Counted from the stretch's first letter, positions 1-5,828 are shown. The stretch: DNA of 6,626 bases from Anaerolineales bacterium (GCA_025966435.1 JAICRQ010000195.1:1-6626), one strand, 5' to 3'. Notes: generated by a model from the sequence alone, not told the origin. Made by a program: numbers and translations.

Positions 1-41
1 GAACTCACCTCCTGATTCTCTCCCGAAAGGAGAGGGGAGTC
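1..41. repeat. Palindromic REP-like repeat lying inside the priA reading frame
   Basis: On the plus strand CTCTCC (18-23) and GGAGAG (29-34) form a stem around a CGAAA loop, flanked by GAACTCACC-CCTGA on one side and GGGGAGTC on the other. The minus strand therefore has CCCCTCTCC, a short loop, GGAGAG, then GGAGGTGAG. From memory this resembles the dispersed CCCTCTCC/GGAGAGGG...GGGTGAGG intergenic repeats of many bacterial genomes; no search was possible. It is translated in the priA frame as residues of about 460-472, directly after GSATPTVVQRYQAA, where PriA proteins normally continue with a conserved leucine-rich strand. Only one copy is visible here, so its status as a repeat is inference. 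Confidence 0.5.
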
Positions 42-1418
42 TGCAGCCTGGTAGCGCTGCACGACCGTGGGTGTCGCGCTGCCCAGGATACAGACCGCGC
101 CACTCAGGCGGGAATATCGTTGCGCCGCGGTCACAGCATGATAAAACGGCGGATCAGCTTGATAGTAGGAGGCGTCGTGGCATTCGTCGGCGACGATCAG
201 ACCGATATTCGGCAGGGGCGAGAACAACGCGCTGCGCGCTCCAATGATGACCTTCAGCAGACCTGCGCGGGCGCGCCGCCAGGTATCATACCGTTCCCCT
301 TCGGACAGCTTCGAATGCACCAGCCCGACCTGTCCCGGAAAGCGACTCAAGAACCGATGCACCGTCTGGGGTGTCAGCGCGATTTCCGGGACGAGGACGA
401 TCGCCTGCTTCCCGCGCCGGATGACTTCCTCCGTCGCGCGCAAATAGATCTCCGTCTTGCCCGAACCTGTGACACCCTGGAGGAGAAACGGCTGAAAGGT
501 GTCGCGCGACGAAATGGCACTCATAATTTCCTGTAACGCGGCATCTTGCTCGGGTGTAAGCTCTATCTCCTCTTTACTTGTAAACTTTTCAACCTGTATA
601 TCTGTCTTCTCCAACGGATCTCGAAAAATCTCGGTTTCGAACAACCGTATCAACCCGCGCTCTTCCAGTTCCTGAAGGTCGGCGAGGTTGCTTCCACTTT
701 CGGCATAGATCCATGACACATTGACCGCGTCCTTCACTTGCATTAGGAATTGCATGGCTTTTTTTCGGCGGGTCTGCGTAGCTTCCGTTTTTCCCAGGTT
801 GTCGACCTGGCTCTCAAGAATCTCTAGTGGGACAGCCAATTGCGCCGTCTTGATATATTTCGACCGCACGCGTGCCGGGGGCAGAACTGACTTTGATTCG
901 AGCACGCCTTTCTTCACAAGCGTCGTCGCCACCCTGCGCCAGTCCACTTTGCGGAAGTGAGTGTCCAGCTGCCTGCCGCGTAACGCGCCGCGTTCCTCAA
1001 TTAAGTTGACAATGCGTGAGGCGATACTCGACGATTCGATACTCGCTCTTTGTTGCTCGAGATTCGTTTTTCGAATATCGAACATCGTATCTGCTTCCTG
1101 GCTTAAGCCCACGGGCAAGAACAGACCGACGATGGATGCCAGGGATGAAAAGGTAGATTCTGCCATTGCTTCTGCCAGTGCGATTTGCGGCTGAGTCAGG
1201 ACCGGTAATGCATCAACCAGCTCGAGTATCTCTTTCACGTCAGGGACCGATGGCTGGTCGATGAAACGAAACACCACACCTTGCACGGTCTGTTTCCCAA
1301 ACGGCGCGATGACCAGATGCCCAATACTCACTTGCCCCACAAGAGAGGCAGGAATCGAATAATCAAAGATCCCTGAAACCGCGGGGATGTTAACGACAAT
1401 TTGAACAAAGGTAGTCAT
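1..1418 (-). CDS. priA: Primosomal protein N' PriA (replication restart helicase), N-terminal part, cut by the left edge
   Basis: PriA is a superfamily 2 3'-5' DNA helicase that recognises stalled or repaired forks and starts reloading of the replicative helicase. The reverse strand is open from an ATG at 1418 to the window edge, giving 472 residues of an expected 730-830. The N-terminus (MTTFVQIVVNIP, then a YSIP-like motif and GHLVIAPFG) matches the PriA 3'-DNA-binding domain, followed by a winged-helix region. The helicase lobe has Walker A GVTGSGKTE (residues 315-323), the VPEIALTPQ segment, the GARSALFSPLPN segment, motif II DECHD (411-415) and motif III GSATP (446-450). PriA normally reads DEEHD in motif II; here the third position is cysteine. 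The zinc-binding cysteines and second lobe lie outside the window. The final 13 visible residues do not look like PriA and coincide with a palindromic repeat, so an intact gene cannot be confirmed. There is no SD site before the ATG; a TACAAT hexamer lies 7 nt upstream. Confidence 0.95.
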   Translation of the reverse strand, partial: MTTFVQIVVNIPAVSGIFDYSIPASLVGQVSIGHLVIAPFGKQTVQGVVFRFIDQPSVPDVKEILELVDALPVLTQPQIALAEAMAESTFSSLASIVGLFLPVGLSQEADTMFDIRKTNLEQQRASIESSSIASRIVNLIEERGALRGRQLDTHFRKVDWRRVATTLVKKGVLESKSVLPPARVRSKYIKTAQLAVPLEILESQVDNLGKTEATQTRRKKAMQFLMQVKDAVNVSWIYAESGSNLADLQELEERGLIRLFETEIFRDPLEKTDIQVEKFTSKEEIELTPEQDAALQEIMSAISSRDTFQPFLLQGVTGSGKTEIYLRATEEVIRRGKQAIVLVPEIALTPQTVHRFLSRFPGQVGLVHSKLSEGERYDTWRRARAGLLKVIIGARSALFSPLPNIGLIVADECHDASYYQADPPFYHAVTAAQRYSRLSGAVCILGSATPTVVQRYQAADSPLLSGENQEVS

Positions 1419-1425
1419 TGAAATG

Positions 1426-1431
1426 ATTGTA
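1426..1431 (-). promoter_or_regulatory. -10 hexamer for priA, predicting a leaderless mRNA
   Basis: The minus strand reads TACAAT (5 of 6 match to TATAAT), then CATTTCA, then the priA ATG. With the usual 6-8 nt between the -10 element and the start site, transcription would begin at or next to the A of the start codon. No SD-like purine run precedes the ATG, which agrees with a leaderless start. No convincing -35 element is visible. Confidence 0.45.
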
Positions 1432-1541
1432 TCGCAAGTCGCTCAAGCCACCGTCCCTGGCAGCGGATACAAATTAACGCCCGTACCACGCTATGCACGG
1501 CGCGTAGAACACAAGTGTATGCGTGGAAACAGGACAATCCC

Positions 1542-1572
1542 TTACTTCAGCGAGGTGATACTGTCGTATAAT
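1542..1572 (+). promoter_or_regulatory. Promoter of the DUF3597 gene
   Basis: A perfect -10 hexamer TATAAT lies at 1567-1572. The best -35 candidate is TTACTT at 1542-1547, weak and with a long 19-bp spacer. Transcription would start near 1579, giving a leader of about 69 nt before the SD-preceded ATG at 1648. The surrounding 1419-1647 region is the divergent intergenic space between priA and this gene and holds no convincing small ORF; the open frame from 1423 is only an upstream in-frame extension. Confidence 0.5.
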
Positions 1573-1585
1573 AAAAGTGTGCAAG

Positions 1586-1639
1586 GGAGGGGATCATCTA
1601 AGCTTTCACCGTTCCTCCACATCCTACAATTAGTGAAAG
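1586..1639 (+). promoter_or_regulatory. Interleaved complementary segments in the DUF3597 leader (possible SD-masking structure)
   Basis: GGAGG (1586-1590) can pair with CCTCC (1614-1618), and CTTTCAC (1603-1609) can pair with GTGAAAG (1633-1639). The two helices interleave, so they would form an H-type pseudoknot or compete. The second helix would cover most of the SD site of the DUF3597 gene. The helices are short (5 and 7 bp) and could occur by chance; no ligand or known riboswitch class is recognised. Confidence 0.2.
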
Positions 1640-1641
1640 GA
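1636..1641 (+). promoter_or_regulatory. Ribosome binding site that fixes the DUF3597 start
   Basis: AAAGGA lies 6 nt before the ATG at 1648. This, and the family N-terminus that starts exactly there, rule out the longer in-frame start at 1423. Confidence 0.75.
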
Positions 1642-1647
1642 TTTCCC

Positions 1648-2205
1648 ATGAGTCTATTCGGTACAATTCTCGAAAAGCTTGGCCTGCGCAAGGATCAGGA
1701 CGAGGACAAGCCTGCCTCCACCGGTACAACGGGTACGGCCGGCCGTATGCCCCGTAAGCCATCTGCAACAACGACGAATCCGAAAGCTACCACCTCAGGC
1801 AAGCCGACCGGAACCGCGCCGACGTCAAGCAAGGGCGTCAGCACCACGACCAGTGTCGCCGACAAACGACAACGGGAGGATGCGGCGGTTAAGCATGACC
1901 CCGCTGCCGCACCTGCCAGGCCAACTACTGCGGCACCCCGGGCGGTGTCTCAAGTGGATGTGATGAACATGCTGGAACAGAAAGCAACAGGAACGGGCTT
2001 GAACTGGAAACAATCCATCGCAGATCTGCTCTCTCTGCTGGATATCGAAAACAGCTATGATGCACGCGTGGAGCTCGCAAAAGAATTGAACGCGCCCCAG
2101 GAAGTGATGGGCGACTCCGCCCGGATGAACACCTGGCTCCATAAAGAGGTTTTGCGAAAGATCGCCGCAAATGGCGGGAACATCCCGCAGGAACTATTGG
2201 ACTAA
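1648..2205 (+). CDS. DUF3597 domain-containing protein
   Basis: This 185-residue protein is recognised as a DUF3597 family member; the molecular function is unknown. The N-terminus MSLFGTILEKLGL is the typical short amphipathic opening. Residues 15-103 are a low-complexity linker rich in Thr, Ala, Pro and Lys. The conserved C-terminal domain spans about residues 102-185, with VDVMNMLEQ, LNWKQSIADLLSLLDI, a run ending in ELAKELN, and MNTWLHKEVLRKIAANGG. There is no signal peptide or membrane segment, so it is probably cytoplasmic. The linker makes it longer than the usual members of roughly 130 residues. It stands alone on the plus strand, divergent from priA and convergent with amrB, with its own promoter, a leader of about 69 nt and a terminator 11 bp after the stop. 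It is therefore a monocistronic unit. Confidence 0.85.
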   Translation: MSLFGTILEKLGLRKDQDEDKPASTGTTGTAGRMPRKPSATTTNPKATTSGKPTGTAPTSSKGVSTTTSVADKRQREDAAVKHDPAAAPARPTTAAPRAVSQVDVMNMLEQKATGTGLNWKQSIADLLSLLDIENSYDARVELAKELNAPQEVMGDSARMNTWLHKEVLRKIAANGGNIPQELLD

Positions 2206-2216
2206 CCAGAAGAGCT

Positions 2217-2248
2217 AAAACAGCGCAGACCGATGTCTGCGCTGTTTT
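2217..2248. terminator. Bidirectional intrinsic terminator between DUF3597 and amrB
   Basis: A perfect 14-bp inverted repeat (AAAACAGCGCAGAC / GTCTGCGCTGTTTT) encloses a CGAT loop. Its GC-rich core is flanked by A4 and T4, so it works in both directions; the plus strand continues T-rich (TTTTGTATTT). It sits 11 bp after the DUF3597 stop and 24 bp after the amrB stop, as expected for convergent genes. Confidence 0.93.
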
Positions 2249-2272
2249 GTATTTAAGTAAAACTGTCGTGAG

Positions 2273-3115
2273 TTAGTTGCTTTTCAAAATCACCGCCGCG
2301 CCGTACCCCACCACAGAAGCGTAATCTCCTGTCACGTTTCCCGATGTTGCATGGCGTAATACATTCACATTGTCTGCACCAAGCTCGCGGGCAGCCCACA
2401 AAACGGCTGTGAACGCGCCGAGTCCGCAGGCAAAACCCTTGCCCGCGCGCTCGACGTCGAATGCCTCCAGCGGGTCGAAATCTTCCATGGCTTTGAGCAT
2501 GGCACGGTCATAGGCAAGCGCGGTTTGCTGGTTGTAAAAGTGTGAAAGGTCCGTGCTGGCGACCAGGATGGAATTCTTATCGCGCAGAACCTGCGCCAAA
2601 GCTTTCCCCAATCCCTGTGAGATGCGCGGCTCTCGGGCACGATCCATCACGGGCAATAACTTCCATTCCGAGGAAAGCGCCCTTTGCAGAAATGGCAATT
2701 CGATTTCGAGAGAATGCTCCGGGTCACGTGAAACGGGCGAAAGACCAAACCCCAGTTCCGATTTCAGAATTGTATCCAGTTCATGTACCGCATCTTTATC
2801 GACGGGAACGGTGCCCAACGGTGTCGCGTACGCGTCGTAAGCGGTTGTGAGCAGAGGCTCCACATATGGGTGGTGCATCGGCCCGACCAAAGCGACCAAA
2901 TCGAAACTTCGCCCCCGGATCGCGGCGAAGGCATATCCCGCCACCGGACCGGAATACATGTGTCCCGCATGCGGTGCAATGACCCCGATCACCTCCCCAT
3001 CCAACGCAGGCAATTGCGCGGCATCCAGATATCCATCCACATTGCGCGCCAGGATTTCAGGATCGTCGTCATACCAGCGACCGGCTAAGGGAGAAGGACG
3101 TACCTCGAAAGCCAT
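2273..3115 (-). CDS. amrB: AmmeMemoRadiSam system protein B (Memo-like family)
   Basis: This 280-residue protein belongs to the Memo family, related to class III non-heme iron dioxygenases (LigB fold). In bacteria it is often encoded with an AMMECR1-domain protein (A) and a radical SAM protein (S); the reaction is not established. Family signatures are RPSPLAGRWY near the N-terminus, IAPHAGHMYSGPVAGYA (H49), GPMHHPY (H81 or H82), EHSLEIELPFLQ (H134), STDLSHFY (187-194) and the CG motif at C230. H49, H81 and the C-terminal cysteine correspond to the metal-binding residues described for human MEMO1, so the site appears intact. The protein is full length and looks cytoplasmic. It starts 18 bp after gene B and could be read from the same transcript. 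However, it has no SD site and has an extended -10 element abutting its ATG, so it may have its own leaderless message. Genes for partners A and S are not in the window. Confidence 0.93.
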   Translation of the reverse strand: MAFEVRPSPLAGRWYDDDPEILARNVDGYLDAAQLPALDGEVIGVIAPHAGHMYSGPVAGYAFAAIRGRSFDLVALVGPMHHPYVEPLLTTAYDAYATPLGTVPVDKDAVHELDTILKSELGFGLSPVSRDPEHSLEIELPFLQRALSSEWKLLPVMDRAREPRISQGLGKALAQVLRDKNSILVASTDLSHFYNQQTALAYDRAMLKAMEDFDPLEAFDVERAGKGFACGLGAFTAVLWAARELGADNVNVLRHATSGNVTGDYASVVGYGAAVILKSN

Positions 3116-3121
3116 CTTTTT

Positions 3122-3130
3122 ATTCTAGCA
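3122..3130 (-). promoter_or_regulatory. Extended -10 element for amrB, predicting a leaderless mRNA
   Basis: The minus strand reads TGC-TAGAAT, then AAAAAG, then the amrB ATG, so the TGn extended -10 ends 6 nt before the start codon. Transcription would start at about the A of ATG. No SD site and no good -35 are present. Any upstream contacts would fall inside the 3' end of gene B. Confidence 0.5.
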
Positions 3131-3133
3131 CTT

Positions 3134-3808
3134 TCAGGAGAGCAGGATGAAACCCGTCCAGACCGCGGCGAGGATCATCACTACCAGTGCAGAGGCGGCG
3201 AAGAAGAAACGCATGCGCACCGTGGACTGCGCGAGCCCCAGCAGAAAGAATGCGATGGCAAGAATACTCAACACAGCGATGTAGGAATCGGCTTTGTTAT
3301 CCCATGTGTGATATTCATCGCTGGCTGCGTTCTGCCGGGCAACGAAGTCGTTGGCAGCCTTGCTCAGATCAGCAAGGTAGGCATCTGAATCAGGCAAGCC
3401 ACCCGGTTCCGATGGCGCATAACGTGGATCTGTATAAAAAACCGATAGGGCGCTGCCCGTGTCCGAACGTGCCTGGGCGACCTCTGATTGACTGACCAGT
3501 GCTGTCGCACTCTCGTTCTCTCCGTCATCCTCAAGCTCGAGCGCGGTCAACTGCATCACGAGGGATTGCTGCGCCTCTCTGGTCGTTGTCGCCAGCAACT
3601 TCAGGTCATAGGCGCTTTGATGACCGAAACGGATCACCTCATTGGAGGCGAGCAAGGCGTAATATTGCGAATCCCGGTTTGCCTGATCGGCGCGAATGTT
3701 GGCATCGACCTGCAAGCCGGAAAGAATCGCAGCAAAGATAGTATTCAAAAGTGTCAAAGCAACGACAAAGACGCGGAATCGATCCGTGTTCTGAGCTGGT
3801 TCGTTCAC
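3134..3808 (-). CDS. Three-helix membrane protein B, function unknown (paralogue of the gene before it)
   Basis: This 224-residue protein is not recognised. A GTG start at 3808 is chosen over the ATG at 3829: GGAGG lies 6 nt before the GTG, which overlaps the upstream stop as GTGA. One helix lies near residues 12-32, then a soluble segment of about 140 residues, then two adjacent helices near 174-194 and 200-222. The loop between the last two (STVRMR) is basic, so the positive-inside rule puts the large segment outside the cytoplasm. Gene A shares the size, helix layout and local patterns: AxQANR after helix 1, and FFLLGLAQ here against LFWLGLAE there in helix 2. The overall plan resembles DUF4337-type proteins, but I cannot assign that family. 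The 4-bp overlap implies translational coupling and probable joint function with gene A. Confidence 0.75.
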   Translation of the reverse strand: MNEPAQNTDRFRVFVVALTLLNTIFAAILSGLQVDANIRADQANRDSQYYALLASNEVIRFGHQSAYDLKLLATTTREAQQSLVMQLTALELEDDGENESATALVSQSEVAQARSDTGSALSVFYTDPRYAPSEPGGLPDSDAYLADLSKAANDFVARQNAASDEYHTWDNKADSYIAVLSILAIAFFLLGLAQSTVRMRFFFAASALVVMILAAVWTGFILLS

Positions 3809-4482
3809 AGCACACCTCCCCGTCCCCAAATTGCAGCGATTTCAACGATAAGGATAAAAAGCAAACTTGCCCCAAAGATTCCAACGCCGAGCGCGAGATT
3901 TGTGGCTCGCCCGCGCTCTGAAAGGATCTCTGCCAGACCCAGCCAAAACAGGCTAATCGCCAGCAGCACCGTGCCGATCGTCAGCCAGCGCTGCTCGGAG
4001 GCGTACCGGTCTGCCAGTTCAAAAGAGGCAGCCGGGTCAATGGCCAATGAATCAGGATCTTCCGCTTCCAGATCTGCCAGGCGCTTTTCGAGGTCATAGG
4101 TCCCATCTGACCTCAGGTATTTTTCCTGTGTCCCCAGGGGCTCAGAAAGCAGCTGCAGGCTCGGCAAAAGGTATTGACGCATATTCTTTGCCGCTGCCTG
4201 AAGAGCCTCGTCTTCACTTGCTTCCATAGCATCTGCTGCTGCGCTTTCCATAGCAAAGGTAGCTGTATATCCTGCCTCTTCGTACAGCCTGCGCCAGCTC
4301 TGGTTTTGCGCCGCGCCTTTCTTAACGGCGTCGATCAAACCCTGGCGGTTTGCCTGCGCGGCGCTCGAGCCGACGATGTTGGTACGCCACGCGGCAAGCG
4401 CTGTTGTGAGGGAAACTAAAGCGATCAATACAGCAATGACCACGTCCATACGTGCGGGGTCTAGTGGTTTTCTCTCTCTCAT
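3805..4482 (-). CDS. Three-helix membrane protein A, function unknown
   Basis: This 225-residue protein is not recognised. The ATG at 4482 has a strong SD site 7 nt upstream. The N-terminus is basic (MRERK), followed by a helix at about 12-32. Residues 33-164 are soluble, largely predicted helical and acidic, rich in Ala, Glu and Leu. Two helices follow near 166-186 and 195-218, separated by a basic turn (SERGR). This predicts N-in topology with the 130-residue segment outside the cytoplasm. There are no cysteines or catalytic motifs. Helices 1 and 2 and the AAQANR segment resemble those of gene B, suggesting tandem duplication. The gene follows the Nudix gene after 75 bp with no obvious terminator and a weak -10, so it could head its own unit or be read from upstream. 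A scaffold, sensor or envelope role is possible, but nothing in the sequence decides it. Confidence 0.75.
   Translation of the reverse strand: MRERKPLDPARMDVVIAVLIALVSLTTALAAWRTNIVGSSAAQANRQGLIDAVKKGAAQNQSWRRLYEEAGYTATFAMESAAADAMEASEDEALQAAAKNMRQYLLPSLQLLSEPLGTQEKYLRSDGTYDLEKRLADLEAEDPDSLAIDPAASFELADRYASEQRWLTIGTVLLAISLFWLGLAEILSERGRATNLALGVGIFGASLLFILIVEIAAIWGRGGVL
3815..3819 (-). promoter_or_regulatory. Ribosome binding site that fixes the GTG start of gene B
   Basis: GGAGG on the minus strand lies 6 nt before the GTG at 3808 and inside the last codons of gene A. It supports the GTG over the upstream ATG at 3829, which lacks comparable spacing to an SD site. Confidence 0.8.
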
Positions 4483-4489
4483 GAGTTGT

Positions 4490-4536
4490 CTCCTTCAAGA
4501 GTTATCGATTGCTATTCAGGCTGGTATTGAATTGTA
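4490..4536 (-). promoter_or_regulatory. Promoter candidate and ribosome binding site of gene A
   Basis: AAGGAG (4490-4495) lies 7 nt before the ATG at 4482 and is a strong SD site. Further upstream TACAAT (4531-4536) is a plausible -10 that would give a leader of about 40 nt. No good -35 is seen, so the SD site is firm and the promoter is tentative. Confidence 0.4.
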
Positions 4537-4557
4537 GCTGAAAATTGCTCGAGAGGC

Positions 4558-5061
4558 TCAGTGACCGCGTTGGAATTCAGACGATAATACAACCTGTGTG
4601 GCGCGAAAGGCAAGCTGCGGAAGGTTCTCTCGCTCGAACCATTCCACGGCATCCGCGTCATCGTCTGGCTTCAGTTCGCCATCCACGACTTCCGCCTGGT
4701 AAACGATAATAAAATCTGCGCCGCGAGGATGTTCCTTGCCGGAGATAATATCCAGCAGCCGTGTCACGCGAACGTTCAAACCGGTCTCTTCGAGACATTC
4801 GCGCACAGCAGCCTCTGCAGGATCTTCTCCCCCGTTGATGAATCCCGCCGGTAAAGTCCAAAATCCCCGAAATGGTTCCCCCGCGCGCCGCACCAACAAC
4901 ACGCGGCCATCCTGCTCGATCAGCACGGCAGCCGCGACCTTTGGGTCTATAAAGTGAATCCACTCACACTGCGGACAAACCGCCCGCACTCTGCCGTAAA
5001 GCTCTTTATGACTCACAGACATTCCACAGCGCGGGCAATACTGGTATTCTGTGTTTGACAT
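4558..5061 (-). CDS. Nudix hydrolase with N-terminal zinc ribbon
   Basis: This 167-residue cytoplasmic enzyme should hydrolyse a nucleoside diphosphate linked to another group (for example ADP-ribose, NADH or a modified nucleotide); the substrate cannot be read from the sequence. The N-terminus is a zinc ribbon with C9, C12, C29 and C32 (CPRC, then CPQC) followed by WIHFIDPK, the pattern of the Nudix_N_2 type ribbon. The Nudix box is complete: G73-x5-E79-x7-R87-E88-x2-E91-E92-x-G94-L95, so the metal-binding glutamates are present. The WTLPAGF strand and WFERENLPQLAF segment are typical. It is shorter than full NudC, which has an extra N-terminal domain. It lies 75 bp downstream of a strong hairpin terminator and has a -10-like hexamer ending 7 nt before its ATG with no SD site, so it is probably transcribed separately from the sigma operon. 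Confidence 0.93.
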   Translation of the reverse strand: MSNTEYQYCPRCGMSVSHKELYGRVRAVCPQCEWIHFIDPKVAAAVLIEQDGRVLLVRRAGEPFRGFWTLPAGFINGGEDPAEAAVRECLEETGLNVRVTRLLDIISGKEHPRGADFIIVYQAEVVDGELKPDDDADAVEWFERENLPQLAFRATQVVLSSEFQRGH

Positions 5062-5068
5062 CCAGGCA

Positions 5069-5077
5069 ATTATGACA
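5069..5077 (-). promoter_or_regulatory. Extended -10 element for the Nudix gene, predicting a leaderless mRNA
   Basis: The minus strand reads TGT-CATAAT, then TGCCTGG, then the ATG at 5061. The hexamer matches TATAAT in 5 of 6 positions, has a TGn extension and ends 7 nt before the start codon. No purine-rich SD site is present. The -35 region would fall in the terminator hairpin of the preceding operon. Confidence 0.5.
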
Positions 5078-5084
5078 CTTAACT

Positions 5085-5124
5085 AAAAAAGGTGACAGTC
5101 AATTATAAATTGACTGTCACCTTT
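5085..5124 (-). terminator. Intrinsic terminator of the sigma/anti-sigma operon (17-bp perfect hairpin)
   Basis: AAAGGTGACAGTCAATT (5088-5104) and its perfect reverse complement (5108-5124) are separated by only 3 nt. Read on the minus strand the hairpin is followed by an unbroken run of T: its last three T plus three more from 5087 to 5085. It starts 11 bp after the anti-sigma stop. The arm is longer than a terminator needs and its apex is AT-rich, so it may also be a mobile palindrome reused as a terminator. The plus strand has only three T after the stem, so termination in that direction would be weak. Confidence 0.8.
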
Positions 5125-5135
5125 GACCTACACAA

Positions 5136-5828
5136 TTACTTGCGCCGCCAGCGGCTGGCTGCTGCCTGGCGCATCATCACCATGGCAAGCGCCCCAAGCA
5201 AGGCAATTGCCGCGAGCACGATCTGCCACACAGGTGGGACAGGCGGCTCCGGCGGGGTCTGCGCTGTCGTTTCTGCCGGCAGGTCCGCTGAATTCGTCAC
5301 GCCTTGTTTCTCCGAGGGAGTTTCAACTTCGCGGGCGCTGTCTGCGGCGGGGGCAACGGTTTCCGTCGGTGCAGGTTGCATCAAAATAGATGGCTCTTCG
5401 GTTACGGGCGCTTCCGTCGCGGCGAACTCAGGCACTGCTGGAGCTTCCGAAGCAGAAAAGACCTCTGGAGCCCCATCCCCACTCCCACCCATGCCAAACG
5501 CGGGGGTCTGAGCGATCTGCGGCACTACGAAGTTCAACCCGAGGGTAAAAAAGAGCATCAGGCTGGCAAGAGCCGTTACAAACCGGAAGGCTGGGTACGA
5601 ACGCGGCAGCGGAGGGTTCTTCCCCACCATCTTTGGGGTGAGGGTAAAGTTGCGCGGCGCCTTACGCATCGGCAGTTGACGGAGCAGGCCGCGAGCGGAG
5701 CGCAGATCGTCCAAAACGGCACGCAGAGCCGGGTCTGAAGCGAGGCGCTTCTCCAGGCGCGTCGAATCAGACGGTTTCAGCTGTCCGTCTAAATACGAAG
5801 AAAGGAGTTCGAGGTCACGTTGATTCAT
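5136..5828 (-). CDS. Membrane anti-sigma factor, cysteine-free
   Basis: This 230-residue protein is inferred to bind and hold the upstream ECF sigma factor at the membrane. Residues 1-52 form a helical N-terminal domain (LELLSSYLDGQLKPSD, then EKRLASDPALRAVLDDL) like that of zinc-finger anti-sigma proteins, but the HxxxCxxC motif is missing and the whole protein has no cysteine. A membrane helix spans about 81-103. Residues 104-198 are an Ala-, Pro-, Glu- and Thr-rich disordered linker, predicted outside. A second helix at about 200-219 returns the basic tail (SRWRRK) to the cytoplasm. The start ATG overlaps the sigma stop as TAATG, which implies translational coupling and fits a stoichiometric pair. 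The lack of zinc ligands argues against direct thiol sensing; release by proteolysis is more likely but is inference. Confidence 0.85.
   Translation of the reverse strand: MNQRDLELLSSYLDGQLKPSDSTRLEKRLASDPALRAVLDDLRSARGLLRQLPMRKAPRNFTLTPKMVGKNPPLPRSYPAFRFVTALASLMLFFTLGLNFVVPQIAQTPAFGMGGSGDGAPEVFSASEAPAVPEFAATEAPVTEEPSILMQPAPTETVAPAADSAREVETPSEKQGVTNSADLPAETTAQTPPEPPVPPVWQIVLAAIALLGALAMVMMRQAAASRWRRK

Noticed and set aside
120..536. 138-codon plus-strand open frame over priA
   Set aside because: It is antisense to the helicase core motifs of PriA, which are clearly coding.
1423..1647. N-terminal extension of the DUF3597 frame starting at 1423
   Set aside because: The family N-terminus and an SD site both fall at 1648; the extension covers the divergent intergenic region and has no domain-like content.
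3809..3829. ATG start seven codons upstream for membrane protein B
   Set aside because: The GTG at 3808 has a correctly spaced GGAGG and the typical GTGA overlap; the extra residues are encoded over the SD site itself.
3488..4099. 203-codon plus-strand open frame
   Set aside because: It is antisense to both membrane genes, rich in Ser and Arg without domain patterns, and spans their overlap; it is a shadow of the real frames.
5616..5646. CCCTCACCCC-like stretch as a second copy of the priA-edge repeat
   Set aside because: It encodes NFTLTPKMVGKN, which looks like a native anti-sigma segment; it lacks the matching CTCTCC/GGAGAG hairpin.
5304..5738. 144-codon plus-strand open frame over the anti-sigma gene
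   Set aside because: It is antisense to a gene with two membrane helices and operon coupling to the sigma gene; its own translation is arginine- and glycine-rich and family-free.
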